DNA of 64,000 bases from Ophioceras dolichostomum (lineage: Eukaryota; Ascomycota; Sordariomycetes; Magnaporthales; Ophioceraceae), in NCBI GenBank assembly GCA_003049485.1, contig PYST01000028.1, forward strand, positions 142,773 to 206,772. Reading direction: 5' to 3'. The notes beneath the pieces are model-generated. The model was not told the origin of the DNA. It saw only the letters and a program-made list of their open reading frames with translations, and made no database searches. The position numbers and the translations under genes are program-made. Positions 47,177 through 58,486 of the stretch are shown here, piece after piece; positions within the stretch are counted from its first letter, which is position 1; every line of letters begins with the position of its first letter.

Positions 47177-48478
47177 CTTATCGATCGGCTTAAATGAGCG
47201 TTGTTGGGTTGAAGTCGCGATAGGATTGATATGAGTGACTGGATTGATTACGCGACCAAGCAAGGGGCGATGGTGGTGTGCTGTTGGGTGGCTGGTGGTA
47301 ATGTGGCTGTGGTGGTTTGACAAGACGATTCTAGAATCCCTGCTTGGCCCTACACGTCGTGTCAGTTTTCACACCGAAGCGCATACCCGAACTTTTTCCA
47401 CTTGGCTCCACGTCTGAAGTATTTCGCGTCCGCGACGCATCAACCTCGTAAGCCCCCACGCCAATTTGCATTTCCATTCACCAAAATTCCCAAGAGTACA
47501 TCGTTTTGATAAGTGCAATGTACTCGCAAACAAAACACTCAGTAAGCTCTGTCAGTCAGGCAGGCTAGTACTTTTCAGGAAAAAAGTTGTGGTGGCTCAT
47601 TTTTCCCACCATGGTTGCCTGACACGAAGAACCTGCGCTCCCTGAAGAGCTGGACCTGGACCAGAATAAGAAGGCCCAAAGGTGCTTGACCAGGCTGCAC
47701 TCCCCACACCGGACCTGCCGCCGCTCCTCCTCGGCCCTAGTACACACCTCAGTGCAGTCCCAGGGGAGGAGCCGCTGATTATCGAACACGAAACGCCTGA
47801 AATCCTCAACCTCCAATCCCCGTTGGTCTGTTATAGTATGGCGTGCCTTGGGAGCTCGCGCAGCCTTGATTCGCAGCTCCCAGCGCATAAGAGTGCCCTA
47901 GTGCAATTGAATCGGTGGATTCAATTGTTCTCGTCCTTTTTCCTAGGCAACATTCGCCCGCCTCACTTTTTCTCAAATACAATTGAACCTGCTTTCAGGT
48001 CATCTAGCCATAACCTATATCGATCAATTAAAACTTCACAGACATCACCTCCTATGCCACAGCGACAGCAAACCATACCTTTTTTACATTTGAAGGAGCG
48101 GTTGCATGGCCAATCGACTCAAGTGATGAGAAATGGAAAAGGTCGAAGTCAACACAGCCGCCACGAATGTGGAAGCATTGCATAGTCACCGACGTGTCTA
48201 GATATCATTGGCTATTTGCTATCTCTTCCTCGAACTCAGCCACTGTGCAGGTTTTTTCGTTCCCTCATCCTCACCCCACGTTCCATGCACCTCGAAAATT
48301 CCATCTCTTTGTCACCCTTCGTTATCGCTAAATGGCTCCGTAGAGGCGATGGAGTGAATAGATTAAGGAGGGGCGGCCCAGGCAATACAGTTTAGTCAAC
48401 CATAAACTCAGTTCGTATATAAACAGGCGGTCTTGAACTTCTCCAATCTGGCTTCTTTCCTTCATTAAATCTTGCGGA
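47177..48478. other. Intergenic region between element-like unit and CorA-like gene
   Basis: Holds the promoter side of the Ulp1/JmjC gene and the right inverted-repeat arm. No additional gene is supported. Confidence 0.45.
47838..47907 (-). repeat. Right arm of 70-bp inverted repeat pair
   Basis: Reverse-complement partner of 42628-42697. It opens a 107-codon minus-strand frame (47888-47565, MRWELRIKAARAPKARH...) that is absent beyond the arm on the left side. That frame has two CxxC-like pairs (VRCGECSLV and nearby Cys) but no clear family, and is not called as a gene. Confidence 0.9.
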
Positions 48479-50124
48479 ATGATGGCCAAAGCGATATCGA
48501 CCTCGTCATATGGAGACTTTGTTGAGTTCCGCAGGCTGTTAAACCCATGCATTGCTACCCTTTCGGAGCATATCAAACACACGACCTCACAGCGCTCAAG
48601 TAGCGTTGTAGTACTTGATTTTCCTGGAAATGGCCAAGGGCATCCAGTTTCCCAGATTATACCCGAGCACGAGCTTCCTTCGTTGTTAACGTCTCATCCT
48701 TTTTCCGGAGGGCGAGTGATAATTGTCGAAGACGTACAGCCGCATTTTATCAGCCTCTTGGGCAAGCTGCTCGATTTGGACCCAATCTTCTTCGCGGGCC
48801 ACGTCTTCACCGAATTCCATGACGTTGAAAATAACCCTCCTCCTCCTCATCTGGCATTTTTCCCTTCCCAAATCGCCAATCAAGGATTTCTCCACATCCA
48901 CTACCAGCAGGTAATCCACCTGCCGAACGGCTTCGGAGGCTCGACGGCGTATTCATTCAAAACAACCTCAAACTTCCCCCGCAACGTCCGCCGACTTCCT
49001 CTACTGTCAGGACGCCAGCTTGCGCTCGCGCGAAGATGCTGCTCTGTTGTGCTGAAAAGATTCGACAGCGCTTGGATCTGTAAGCTTCCATTGAAAGTCT
49101 ATAATCAGCACTAGCCATTTCGCTAATCTAGAATGTGCTCGATAGGCCTAATCCTAATCGATCCTCCGGTGAGCTCAATTACCGAGTCTCTCCAGTCAGG
49201 AGGCGCCAAAACATATCCCGCTCAGCCTCTTCACGGAGGTTTCGAAGAATTCGCACAACCGGTGCCTTTTTCCTCTTTCTCGCTTCCCAAAAGCAGGTTT
49301 TCGAGGCTTTCCTCATTGGAAAGTCTGACAGACTACCTTCTTTCGCGCAACCCTAGATTCGCTGGGCCGAAGATGAGCATTCTTAGCATCGGCTACTACC
49401 CGATGCGAATTGCTCTTGCTGAATGGGTTCTATACACACTCGTGGTAAGCCGCTTCGTAAAGTATTACGAATACTCTCTTCATAACGTTCACGAACGGCT
49501 ACACGACAGCGACATCGTCGACCTCCAGGTACGTAGCAAAAGCTACAATAGCGTCTGCAGGCCACACCCCTCATTAGTCAGAATTCGCATTTAGCCAAGA
49601 CTGATCACTACTGCTCAAAGCGCTGGCGACGACGATGTATTCAAAGCCGACATAAGCTCGCTCTCCTCGCCGAATTTACCACCCACTGGCTCCAGCATGA
49701 GACCGAAAAGCAACCCTGGGAGATGGTGCTTAGGGACATCGACCATGTGAGCTCGCAGTTAAAAACCTATGGCCACTCGCTCGAACAAATGATCCCGGTG
49801 GCCACGTCCATGGTACAACTGCTCGATTCGCGCAGCTCACTGGTCCAAGCCGCCAACATCACACGGCTCACCTACATCGCGCTGGTATTCGTACCCCTGT
49901 CCTGGGTAGCGAGCCTTTTTAGCATGAGCGAGGGCTATTCCCCAGGCCAAGACCGGTTCTGGGTGTATTTCGCCGCAGCCGTGCCCTTGCTGATGGTCGT
50001 CTTGTTTACGTCGTCCCTCCCGGCCGGTGGTAGGAAGCCGGTGGAGACGGTGTACCAGGCATGGGAAAGTTGTAAGAGGTGGCTGTCTGTCCGTACAGGC
50101 GCCGCCAGTTTGCCACGGGCTTGA
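48479..50124 (+). CDS. CorA-like membrane protein with degenerate GMN motif (copy 2)
   Basis: Three exons, 48479-49079, 49146-49528 and 49621-50124, give 495 residues. The first splice (GTAAGC...CGATAG) joins AWIC to LILIDPPVSSI, the same position and sequence context as in the copy at 15037-16763 (WTC/LIICDPPI). The second is GTACGT...CAAAG before RWRRRCIQSRH. Two membrane helices lie near the C-terminus: YIALVFVPLSWVASLFSM and VYFAAAVPLLMVVLFTSSL. They are separated by SEGYSPGQDRFW, where true Mg2+ channels have GMN. Ion transport is therefore doubtful. No signal for regulation is visible. The 3' end is 2 kb from the NLR stop, convergent. Confidence 0.85.
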
Positions 50125-52126
50125 CCGTTGGTGGAAACTGTGAGGCTCAGGGGCGACTCAGGGGCGATTCCAGCCACGTGAACAACCTCGTGACTAGGCG
50201 AGTCTACTGGAGGGGTCCATTTTGTCATGCTCAACGCAGGGCCATTGTTTGATCTTCTTTCTTTCTTTCTTCAGAGTAGAATCTTCATCAATAGCGCCCA
50301 ATAGATGAGTTCTGTGATGGTCGCTGTCTGCTTGCCTTCACCGCCTTCCGGCAGAACCCCCTATTTTGGGCCAGGTTGGAAGCTTCTCTTCCCAACCTTC
50401 CCTTCTTTCCCTCTCAGAATCTTCGTCAATTGCATCACCAATTTGGCTTCCCAGCCTCTCGGCGTCTCTGATCATGACGCTATCGAAACATTGTTCACAT
50501 CTTCACCCATAGAAGGGACAACGGCGATGCCATATTTGCCAAAAGTTCATAAGCGAGACAAATATGGCACGTCACCAGAAGAATGTGCACGGAATTGAGA
50601 AGAAAAAGCCCATGGGCAAACAATTTCGTTGTCAAAAGTGTGGCGAATTTTGCAGTAAATCTCAACGTGATCGGCTTAAGTACCTGGTGTCACAGGCACA
50701 GATCGTAAGATGGATGTACAGATCGCAGGATGTGGGGTCATATCACGTGATGGGTTTACGTCACGTGACAACGACTCACAACTTAGTTCACTCGCCGATC
50801 TCTATTCTAGTTTAGGCCTCTTCAAGGCACAACAACGTCTCTTCCTCTTCTCCTTGTTCGACCCTTGACAAAGGGCATCGAGGGCCAACTTAGTGTTCTC
50901 GTCATGTGCTAGTGCAATGATGGGACCTGCGTTCTGAGAAAGACCCTTGGTGGATAGGAGCTTCTTCAGGTGCACATGATCTTGGTGGAGAGAGACCACC
51001 AGGGCTTGGCTGTATGCCCAAGCGGTGCTGTAGTCACCCATGATTGGCGGCATGGTAAGTGCAGGGTTCAGGGGTGCGGACAGAGGCCAATAGTACGACG
51101 TTGATCTCGGAATCGATTGGTTGTCAAGATTTCCTTGGTTGTGGGGCTTCGTGGGATTGGTCGCACTTTGTGCGATCGAATCTTCTGACAGGGTATGGGG
51201 CAGGGTTTGACGGCAGGGCGGTTTCAGAGATCGAGGTCTTGATGAGAACGGCAAAAACGACGATGGCGAATCGAATGCGATTGGCCGCGGTGCCGTAAAA
51301 AGAAGGCACAAACTGTCAGTTGGGAGGTACTCCCTGGGAATACGGTCACGTGACTACGAGGGTGAGGATTGGTAATCCGTAGAGATCAGAGTTTTCGCCC
51401 TGACCACGAAAAAACAACAATAATAACAACAATCTGGTGCACCCTCCGTCTGACACAAACTGTCAAGGGTCGAACAAGGAGAAGAAGAAGAGACGTTGTT
51501 GTTGTCAAGGACACAACCAAGGGCTAGAGAAGAACATGCGTTGTGCCATAGAGAGAAGGAAGCTAGTTACAGATTGGTGCACGCCGGAGGGTAGGGCTAG
51601 AAATACCCTACCAGGTGAGGCTGCACGTGACCGACAAGCGTGGAACGGGCTAGGCCCGTGACAGTTGTGCCATCAAGAGGTCTACACTAGAATAGAGATC
51701 GGCGAGTGAACTAAGTTGTGAGGCGCGGTCACGTGACATGACCCCATCACGTGATATGACCCCACATCCTGCGATCTGTACATCTTGCGATCTGTGCCCG
51801 TGACACAAAGAAAAGAGGAAGAGACGTTGTTGTGCCTTAAAGAGGCCTAAACTAGAATCGAGATCGGTGAGTGAACTAAAGTTGTGAGTCGTGAGCACGT
51901 GACATAACCCCGTCACGTGATATGCCCCCACATCTTGCGATCTGTACATGATCTGTTCCCGTGACAGAAGTGCTTTTTCGAAGTTGCATGAGATCGCGAA
52001 GCTTCCATGACTATCAAAGTGATGCCGAATTGAGTAGAACCAAATAATATAAATTGACAGCGAACCTTACGATCCTTTATCATCAAAGAGAAAAAAATAT
52101 AGAGCAAGATTACGAAGCCATTCTAC
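50125..52126. repeat. Repeat-rich spacer with CACGTG elements, convergent side of NLR
   Basis: No intact gene. Related repeats about 145-190 bp long occur at about 50688-50875 (+), 51660-51804 (-) and 51805-51965 (-), with a partial copy at about 51464-51510 (-). Each full copy contains ACAGATCGCA-like ends, ATATCACGTGAT, GTCACGTGAC and a GATCTCTATTCTAGTTTAGG-type block; two also carry GTCTCTTCCTCTTCTC. The copies face each other around 50880-51460. An 83-codon minus-strand frame there (about 51052-50802, starting MPPIMGDYSTAWAYSQ) has no recognised family. Confidence 0.75.
50560..50690 (+). pseudogene. C2H2-like zinc-finger gene fragment
   Basis: A short frame reads RHQKNVHGIEKKKP then FRCQKCGEFCSKSQRDRL. 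It resembles a fungal C2H2 finger linker plus the start of the next finger; the downstream His residues are missing and the repeat cluster begins directly after. It looks like a truncated exon, not a gene. Confidence 0.35.
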
Positions 52127-55100
52127 TTATTTCGTAAATCTGAGCAGTAAAACACGTCCTGATGAGCACCCAATCGCAACTGAAGACTCCATTACCGCTG
52201 ATTCTGCTGGCCGATACTCATGCGGGAACCACAACCACTTTTCCGATCCGTGTAAAATCCAAGCCCCATCACTACTGATCTCATACCCCTGGCGTAAGCT
52301 GTTCTGCTTTGACAATCCAGCAGGTGGTATATTGGACTCCGCCTGTGTATTAATAGTGAATGCGCCGATTTCAGTCGAAAGGCAAGAGCCAGCAGCATCA
52401 AATTCGAAGTTAAATAGAGTTCTGCCGACAGTCAGTGTCTGCTTCACTTCGCCTGTAGCTGCGTCCCATAGCTTGACGGTGTTGTCGTATGAGCCGGACG
52501 CCACCAACCGGCCGTCGCCCGAGAAGGCCACCGTCGTGACCCAGTAATCGTGGCCTTGCAGCGTCTGGTTCAGCTGGCCCGTAGCCGCGTCCCAGAGCTT
52601 GACGGTCTTGTCGTACGAGCCTGATGCCACCAGCCGGCCGTCGCCCGAGAAGGCCACCGTCGTGACCCAGTAATCGTGGCCTTGCAGCGTCTGGTTCAGC
52701 TGGCCCGTAGCCGCGTCCCAGAGCTTGACGGTCTTGTCGTACGAGCCTGATGCCACCAGCCGGCCGTCGCCCGAGAAGGCCACCGACGTGACCAAGTACT
52801 TATGGCCCTGCAGCGTCTGGTTCAGCTTGCCCGTAGCCGCGTCCCAGAGCTTGACGGTCTTGTCGCCCGAGCCCGACGCTACCAGCCGGCCGTCGCCTGA
52901 AAAGGCCACCGACGTGACCAAGTCATCATGGCCCTGCAGCGTCTGGTTCAGCTGGCCTGTGGCCGCGTCCCAGAGCTTGACGGTCTTGTCGCCCGAGCCC
53001 GATGCCACCAGCCGGCCGTCGCCTGAGAAGGCCACCGACGTAACCCTGTCATCATGGCCCTGCAGCGTCTGGTTCAGCTGGCCTGTAGCCGCGTCCCAGA
53101 GCTTGACGGTCTTGTCGCCCGAGCCCGATGCCACCAGCCGGCCGTCGCCTGAGAAGGCCACCGACGTAACCCTGTCATCATGGCCCTGCAGCGTCTGGTT
53201 CAGCTGGCCCGTAGCCGCGTCCCAGAGCTTGATGGTCTTGTCGCTCGAGCCCGACGCCACCAGCCGGCCGTCGCTCGAAAAGGCCACCAACGTGACACTG
53301 TCATCATGGCCCTGCAGCGTCTGGTTCAGCTGGCCCATGGCCGCGTCCCAGAGCTTGATGGTCTCGTCGTCCGAGCCCGACGCTACCAGCCGGCCGTCGC
53401 CCGAGAAAGCCACCGACGTAACCCTGTCATCGTGGCCCTGCAGCGTCTGGTTCAGCTGGCCCGTGGCCGCATCCCAGAGCTTGACGGTCTCGTCGTTCGA
53501 GCCCGACGCCACTAGCCGGCCGTCGCCCGAGAAGGCCACCGACGTGACCAAGTACTTATGGCCCTGCAACGTCTGGTTCAGCTGGCCCGTGGCCGCGTCC
53601 CAGAGCTTGACGGTCTCGTCGCTCGAGCCCGACGCCACTAGCCGGCCGTCGCCCGAGAAGGCCACCGACGTGACCAAGTACTTATGGCCCTGCAACGTCT
53701 GGTTCAGCTGGCCCGTGGCCGCGTCCCAGAGCTTGACGGTCTCGTCGCTCGAGCCCGACGCCACTAGCCGGCCGTCGCCTGAAAAGGCCACCGACGTGAC
53801 CAAGTCATCATGGCCCTGCAGCGTCTGGCTCAGCTGGCCCGTGGCCGCGTCCCAGAGCTTGACGGTCTTGTCGCCCGAGCCCGATGCCACCAGCCGGCCG
53901 TCGCCTGAAAAGGCCACCGACGTGACCAAGTCATCGTGGCCCTGCAGCGTCTGGTTCAGCTTGCCCGTAGCCGCGTCCCAGAGCTTGATGGTCTTGTCGC
54001 CCGAGCCCGACGCCACTAGCCGGCCGTCACCTGAGAAGGCCACCGACGTGACCAAGTCATCATGGCCCTGCAGCGTCTGGTTCAGCTGGCCCGTGGCTGC
54101 GTCCCAGAGCTTGATGGTCTCGTCGTCCGAGCCCGACGCTACCAGCTGGCCGTCGCCCGAGAAGGCCACCGACGTGACCCTGTCATCATGGCCCTGCAGC
54201 GTCTGGTTCAGCTGGCCCGTGGCCGCGTCCCAGAGCTTGATGGTCTCGTCGGCCGAGCTCGACGCTACCATCCGGCCGTCGCCCGAGAAGGCCACCGACG
54301 TGACCAAGTACTTATGGCCCTGCAGCGTCTGGTTCAGCTGGCCCGTGGCTGCATCCCAGAGCTTGACGGTCTCGTCGCCCGAGCCCGATGCCACCAGCCG
54401 GCCGTCGCCTGAGAAGGCCACCGACGTGACCTTGTCATCATGGCCCTGCAGCGTCTGCAAGCAGGCAGGCCATGTATTTCTCATTATTGGCTTTTGTGAG
54501 ATCCAGTGCAGGCTCTCTCGTTCGAACAACCTTTTTATTACGCTGTAACTCGGACTGAAAATCAGCCCAGAAGCATAGAGTTGGAGGGGATATTTTTCCA
54601 CCACTGAACCGAAGTAAAAGATAAAACGCCAGGCATCAATAATCAAACTGCCTAGTTGAGATGGCAGCTTTTCCTACATAATACCATTAGCCTTAGAACA
54701 AAAGCAGTGGAAGGAATTATTTAAACTTACTTGACTTTTCAGCAGCTCTTCCAATTTGACCAGGGACTTGACTCCTTGTGGAATTTCTTTCAGCAGACTG
54801 AGTGCCTCAAACCAGTAGAGAACTTTTCTCTCCAGCAATGTATGGACCCGCCCGCCATCTTGAAGATCATCTAGGATATGAGCGTCGCATAGATGATCGA
54901 CCCAATAGACACAAGAATAGGCTACCTCAGCCAAGGGTTCCTGGTCTGGCGGTTGGACTTCGTCGATGAAGAATCCTGGTGTGCGCAGGTCGTACATGTC
55001 CCGCCGTAGACTCTGTGTCATACACTCAATCGACCGAGACAAGACCAGCCGGTGCCCGTCGGCGTATCCAGCGGGGAAAATCTGGGGCAGGATGTCCGAG

Positions 55101-57359
55101 CCGGCTGAGTCCGTGACGAGGTAGTCTTTTGCCGACTGGTGGACAAATCGAACGACATCGTCCTTCTCATTTATGGTAAAAACGCCACAGTGCTTCACAA
55201 TCTCCTCGTGTGCCGCCACTTCGGGCAATTGAGCCAGGGCGACAAGTTCTGACAAGCGGAGCGGGCGGTATGCGCTGACGGCGACAATGAGGACTTGTTT
55301 GCAGTGATCAGCGTCGCCCCTTCCTTTGATGCGGCGCATCATCCCCGCATATAACTCGTTCAATGTTGACGGCATTTCTTGGGCGCGTTTGACGATTTTG
55401 TCCAGGCCGCAGTTCTCGCTCTCAATGTTGTTGCTGACAAGGGCCACCCAGAGGAAAGTTCCATTAGCCTTCTCATGGAAGATCTTAGCGACTTCGTCTA
55501 GGATCTTCTGCTGCATCTCCAAGATTTTCGCGGTTCTTTTTTTCGCAGAGATTCTGTTGCTGTACGTCTTCGCGAACTGCGACATCTTGTGCTTGATGTA
55601 GGCGTCGACGGCGTCCTTCACGGACTCGGTATTTAGCTCAAGACACAGAGGAGTGTTTGCATGCTCTTCCTGCCACTCAACATCGGGCACGTCCCTGCTC
55701 GATACGAGCCACTTGACGTGGGGACATTCGGATGAAGTTTTGACGATGAATTCGAGCAGCCCTCGCAAGCGTACCGTGCATTCATCGAGCGCGTCGATGA
55801 TCAGGCAGACGCTGCCAAAGGATTGGTCTCGTAGAATGTCGCGCATGATATCCAATACGGCCCACCAGGCATTTTTGTCCTGGAAAAGCCTTTCGTCGGC
55901 ACTGTCAAACTTCTTCCTTACGTGAGAAATAAGGGAGGGCCGAAGGCTGACGAGCTGGTACATGAGGCCAAGAAGAACTGATGTGGCGTTGTTGATGCGC
56001 TCGTCAGTAGCTTGGCAGAAGAAGAAGGCGGGACTGCTGCCTTCAGCCACGGACTTGTTCAGCTCGTCGATAATGCCGCAGAGGAGCATTGTTTTGCCCT
56101 TGCCAGGACCTCCCCTGATCCAGAGTAGTCGATTCTGTTGACCGTGACGCCATTGCTGGAATTGGGGATTGTCGAGTATCCAGCGATAAGCGTCTTTGAG
56201 GAGACCGCCTTTGGTGTCTTCGATCCGCTTCTTGTCAAGGCGGGAGTCGGTACATCTCATGGCCCGAAGACATTGCTTGTCTTCGTCAGAGTGATGACCA
56301 ATCCTGGACTGAACAGCCTGGAGGATTTTGCTGTAGAATTCCTTAGTTATGTGTTGAAGTAGTATTAGGAAGATCTTTAACTTACCCAATGTTGGCATTT
56401 ATCGTATCCAACCGAAATGCATATATATCTTTTCCAGCGTCCTTCCAAAACCCGTCGACAGCCGACTCGACTTCTTTACACGCTTGATCTGGAATCCCAA
56501 ATTTCTCCGACTCTTGCCTTGTTGCTGTTATATCAGAGCCCTTCAGCTTGCTCTTCATCATCTGCATGCAGAGAGCGAAACACTTGGCGATGCCATGAGA
56601 AAGATCCATTGTCATCTCATCTTGGCAAGTGAGAGGCTCGCGGGCGTATTTGTACAGCAGATCATGTGCCAGTGTGTTGTACATATTGTCTGCCATGCTG
56701 ACAACTTGAACCTCGAACATGATGCCGTCATACGGAAGCAGGGCGTCCAACTTATCTTTTGGCAGCTCGACACGGTGGTTGTCGGCCGCATACGCACCAA
56801 ACCATGATTCCTTCCAGTGCTTGTAGACTTTGCGATCTGGCCCAAAGATTCCTGGCTCTTTCCGTTCTGTGAAACCCGTCTGGACAACTTGTTTGGCCTT
56901 CTCGAGATCATCGTGGAATGTGACCACGATCCTAAGCCCCGCGAGGTCGTGCATCTCCTCGAAGATCTGATTTAGTGATTCGAATCCCTGGGTCTTCTCG
57001 AGGTCTTTCTCGCGCCGTTGAAGCGTCATCTTGACAGAAGGTACTTTTTTGGCCCGGCCAATGACCTGGGCATCAATGTTCTCAGCGCGGAGGACATTCT
57101 GGAGCAGCTTGGTCAAATCTGTCACCATATTGTTGTAGTCGTTGATGAGGTTGGGCCATATCTTGTCAACGAACACTTTCCTCAGCTGCTCGCTTCTCCG
57201 GTGAGGATCCAGGCCGGCATCTAGTTGGTGCCGGTCGATGAGTCGAGCGCGTTTTGCAAGCAGCCGCTCGCTCGGTGAAGCGCGATCCTCGCCATCACCG
57301 CTTGATAGATCAACAGGAACGTTGGGCGGCTCCATCTTGTTGGTTGACGGCACTGACAT
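52127..57359 (-). CDS. NLR: RelA/SpoT-like domain, NACHT, 16 WD40 repeats
   Basis: Three exons, 57359-56386, 56330-54731 and 54673-52127, predict 1706 residues. Introns are 55 bp (GTAAGT, branch ATAACTAAG, CTACAG) and 57 bp (GTAAGT...TGTAG), and phases match at both joins. Residues about 60-250 resemble the RelA/SpoT synthetase fold: KKVPSVKMTLQRR, MHDLAGLRIVV and FEVQVVSMADNMYNTLAHDL. The family GYxxxH segment is replaced by FGAYAADNHRV, so activity is uncertain. The NACHT part begins with the fungal STAND signature RLDKKRIEDTKGGLLKDAYR, then P-loop GGPGKGKTM (about 398-406) and Walker-B-like CLIIDALDEC. Residues 932-1603 are 16 WD40 units, followed by the usual tail (VAIGCSSGRVLLLRF). Family knowledge: such proteins control incompatibility and cell death (HET-E/HET-D type). 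Linking nucleotide signalling to this switch is inference. Confidence 0.9.
52439..54454 (-). repeat. 16 tandem 126-bp WD40 units
   Basis: Each unit encodes 42 residues, TLQGHDDxVTSVAFSGDGRL then VASGSxDxTVKLWDAATGQL and NQ. Units are nearly identical at DNA level. Changes concentrate at unit positions 6-8 (DD/KY/DY plus K,L,R,S,W), 26 (G,A,D,S,N,Y), 28 (E,K,N) and 30 (V,I). Low divergence implies recent duplication or gene conversion. Confidence 0.97.
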
Positions 57360-57659
57360 GATAATCCTCAGAGCGAAGCCCGGTGTTTGTGGTAGCGCAA
57401 GACATGAAAAAGGCAGACGCAAAACGAACAAAACAAGCAGGATAATTAATCAACAAATGGCATGATTAATAGTTCGAGAGAAAAAAGGATAGGCGCAACA
57501 CCGTATACAGATTGGAACGAGGTTCTGTGGAATGAGGCCTCGGCGGACAAAGATCTGGTGGGATGGAGCCCGACCTGGAGCAGGATGGCTTGAAAGGCAG
57601 AGAACGCGAGCCTTGTCCGCCTTGCTTCACGCAAGCAGGCTCTGTTGTATTGTAGGAAA
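57360..57659 (-). promoter_or_regulatory. NLR upstream region bounded by an LTR
   Basis: Only 300 bp separates the NLR start codon from the first base of the chromovirus 5' LTR. The frame remains open for 24 codons upstream of the chosen ATG (to 57431), so an N-terminal extension is possible. Core promoter elements cannot be fixed. Confidence 0.45.
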
Positions 57660-58486
57660 TGTCACAATATAGGCACTTCGGGTAGAGGTGTCGAGCTTCA
57701 TTGATTGAAGAGTTTTTCTAGTTGTTGAGAGAGCTGAAACAAAGCGTTGGGCTTGGGAGTCCATCTGATGTGGTAAGAGCCACGTGACCGTTCACATGAC
57801 CCTCAGTACCAAGACTTGAATCACGTGCTTACGCACGTGACTCCTACTGACAGACTGGAAGCCGAATTCCAGCAGGAAAAGTAAGGCGGGCGAATTCAGC
57901 TGGCCACCATCGCCCTCTTCATTTTAGCTTTCCTCTCGCTCATATCAGTCACCATGAGGATATCAGTTTTGAGTTGATAACCACGACTGCAGTCTATTCT
58001 AATATCGCAGTCCTTTCTGCATTCATCGCAAACAGTGCGTACTCGATCGCAGAGTCGCATCTTTGGTCTCGTCAATGGTAAGGCTGATGCTAAGCCAGGA
58101 AATGACGAGCGGTGGGTGATGTAGGAGAAGCGGGGTGGGATGACCCCGCCTCTTGGCGGAGCGGCTGAAGTCGCCGACACTGAGAGCCTTGGGCCATGCC
58201 ATCTTCGCTGATGCTGAGTGTTGCAGCGTGGGATTCTGCCAGGGAATACCGCCCTTGCGGTAATTCTGCCGAATGACACCGCCTTCGCTGCCACACCGAA
58301 AATCAATTGCCCGCACGCGTGGCAATTGATTCCTTTTCTCTTTCTTTCTTTAAGCTTAGATTCTACTTAATTGACACGTTCTCCGAACCTTGCTTCCCAA
58401 CAACGGTCAAAGCCGTGGCACAATCTAAGCTTCACCGAAACGATACGAAGACTCGATACATCGTCGACCGGGACGCCGCAGTCGCG

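Noticed and set aside
52725..54548. 607-codon open frame on the + strand across the WD40 array
   Set aside because: It is the antisense of 126-bp coding repeats; the repeat length is a multiple of 3 so lack of stops is copied. Its product has no family and the minus frame encodes clear WD40 units.
54674..57431. RelA/SpoT-like and NACHT frames as two separate genes
   Set aside because: A canonical 55-bp intron with branch site joins them in phase, and the NACHT frame has no suitable own start before the STAND signature.
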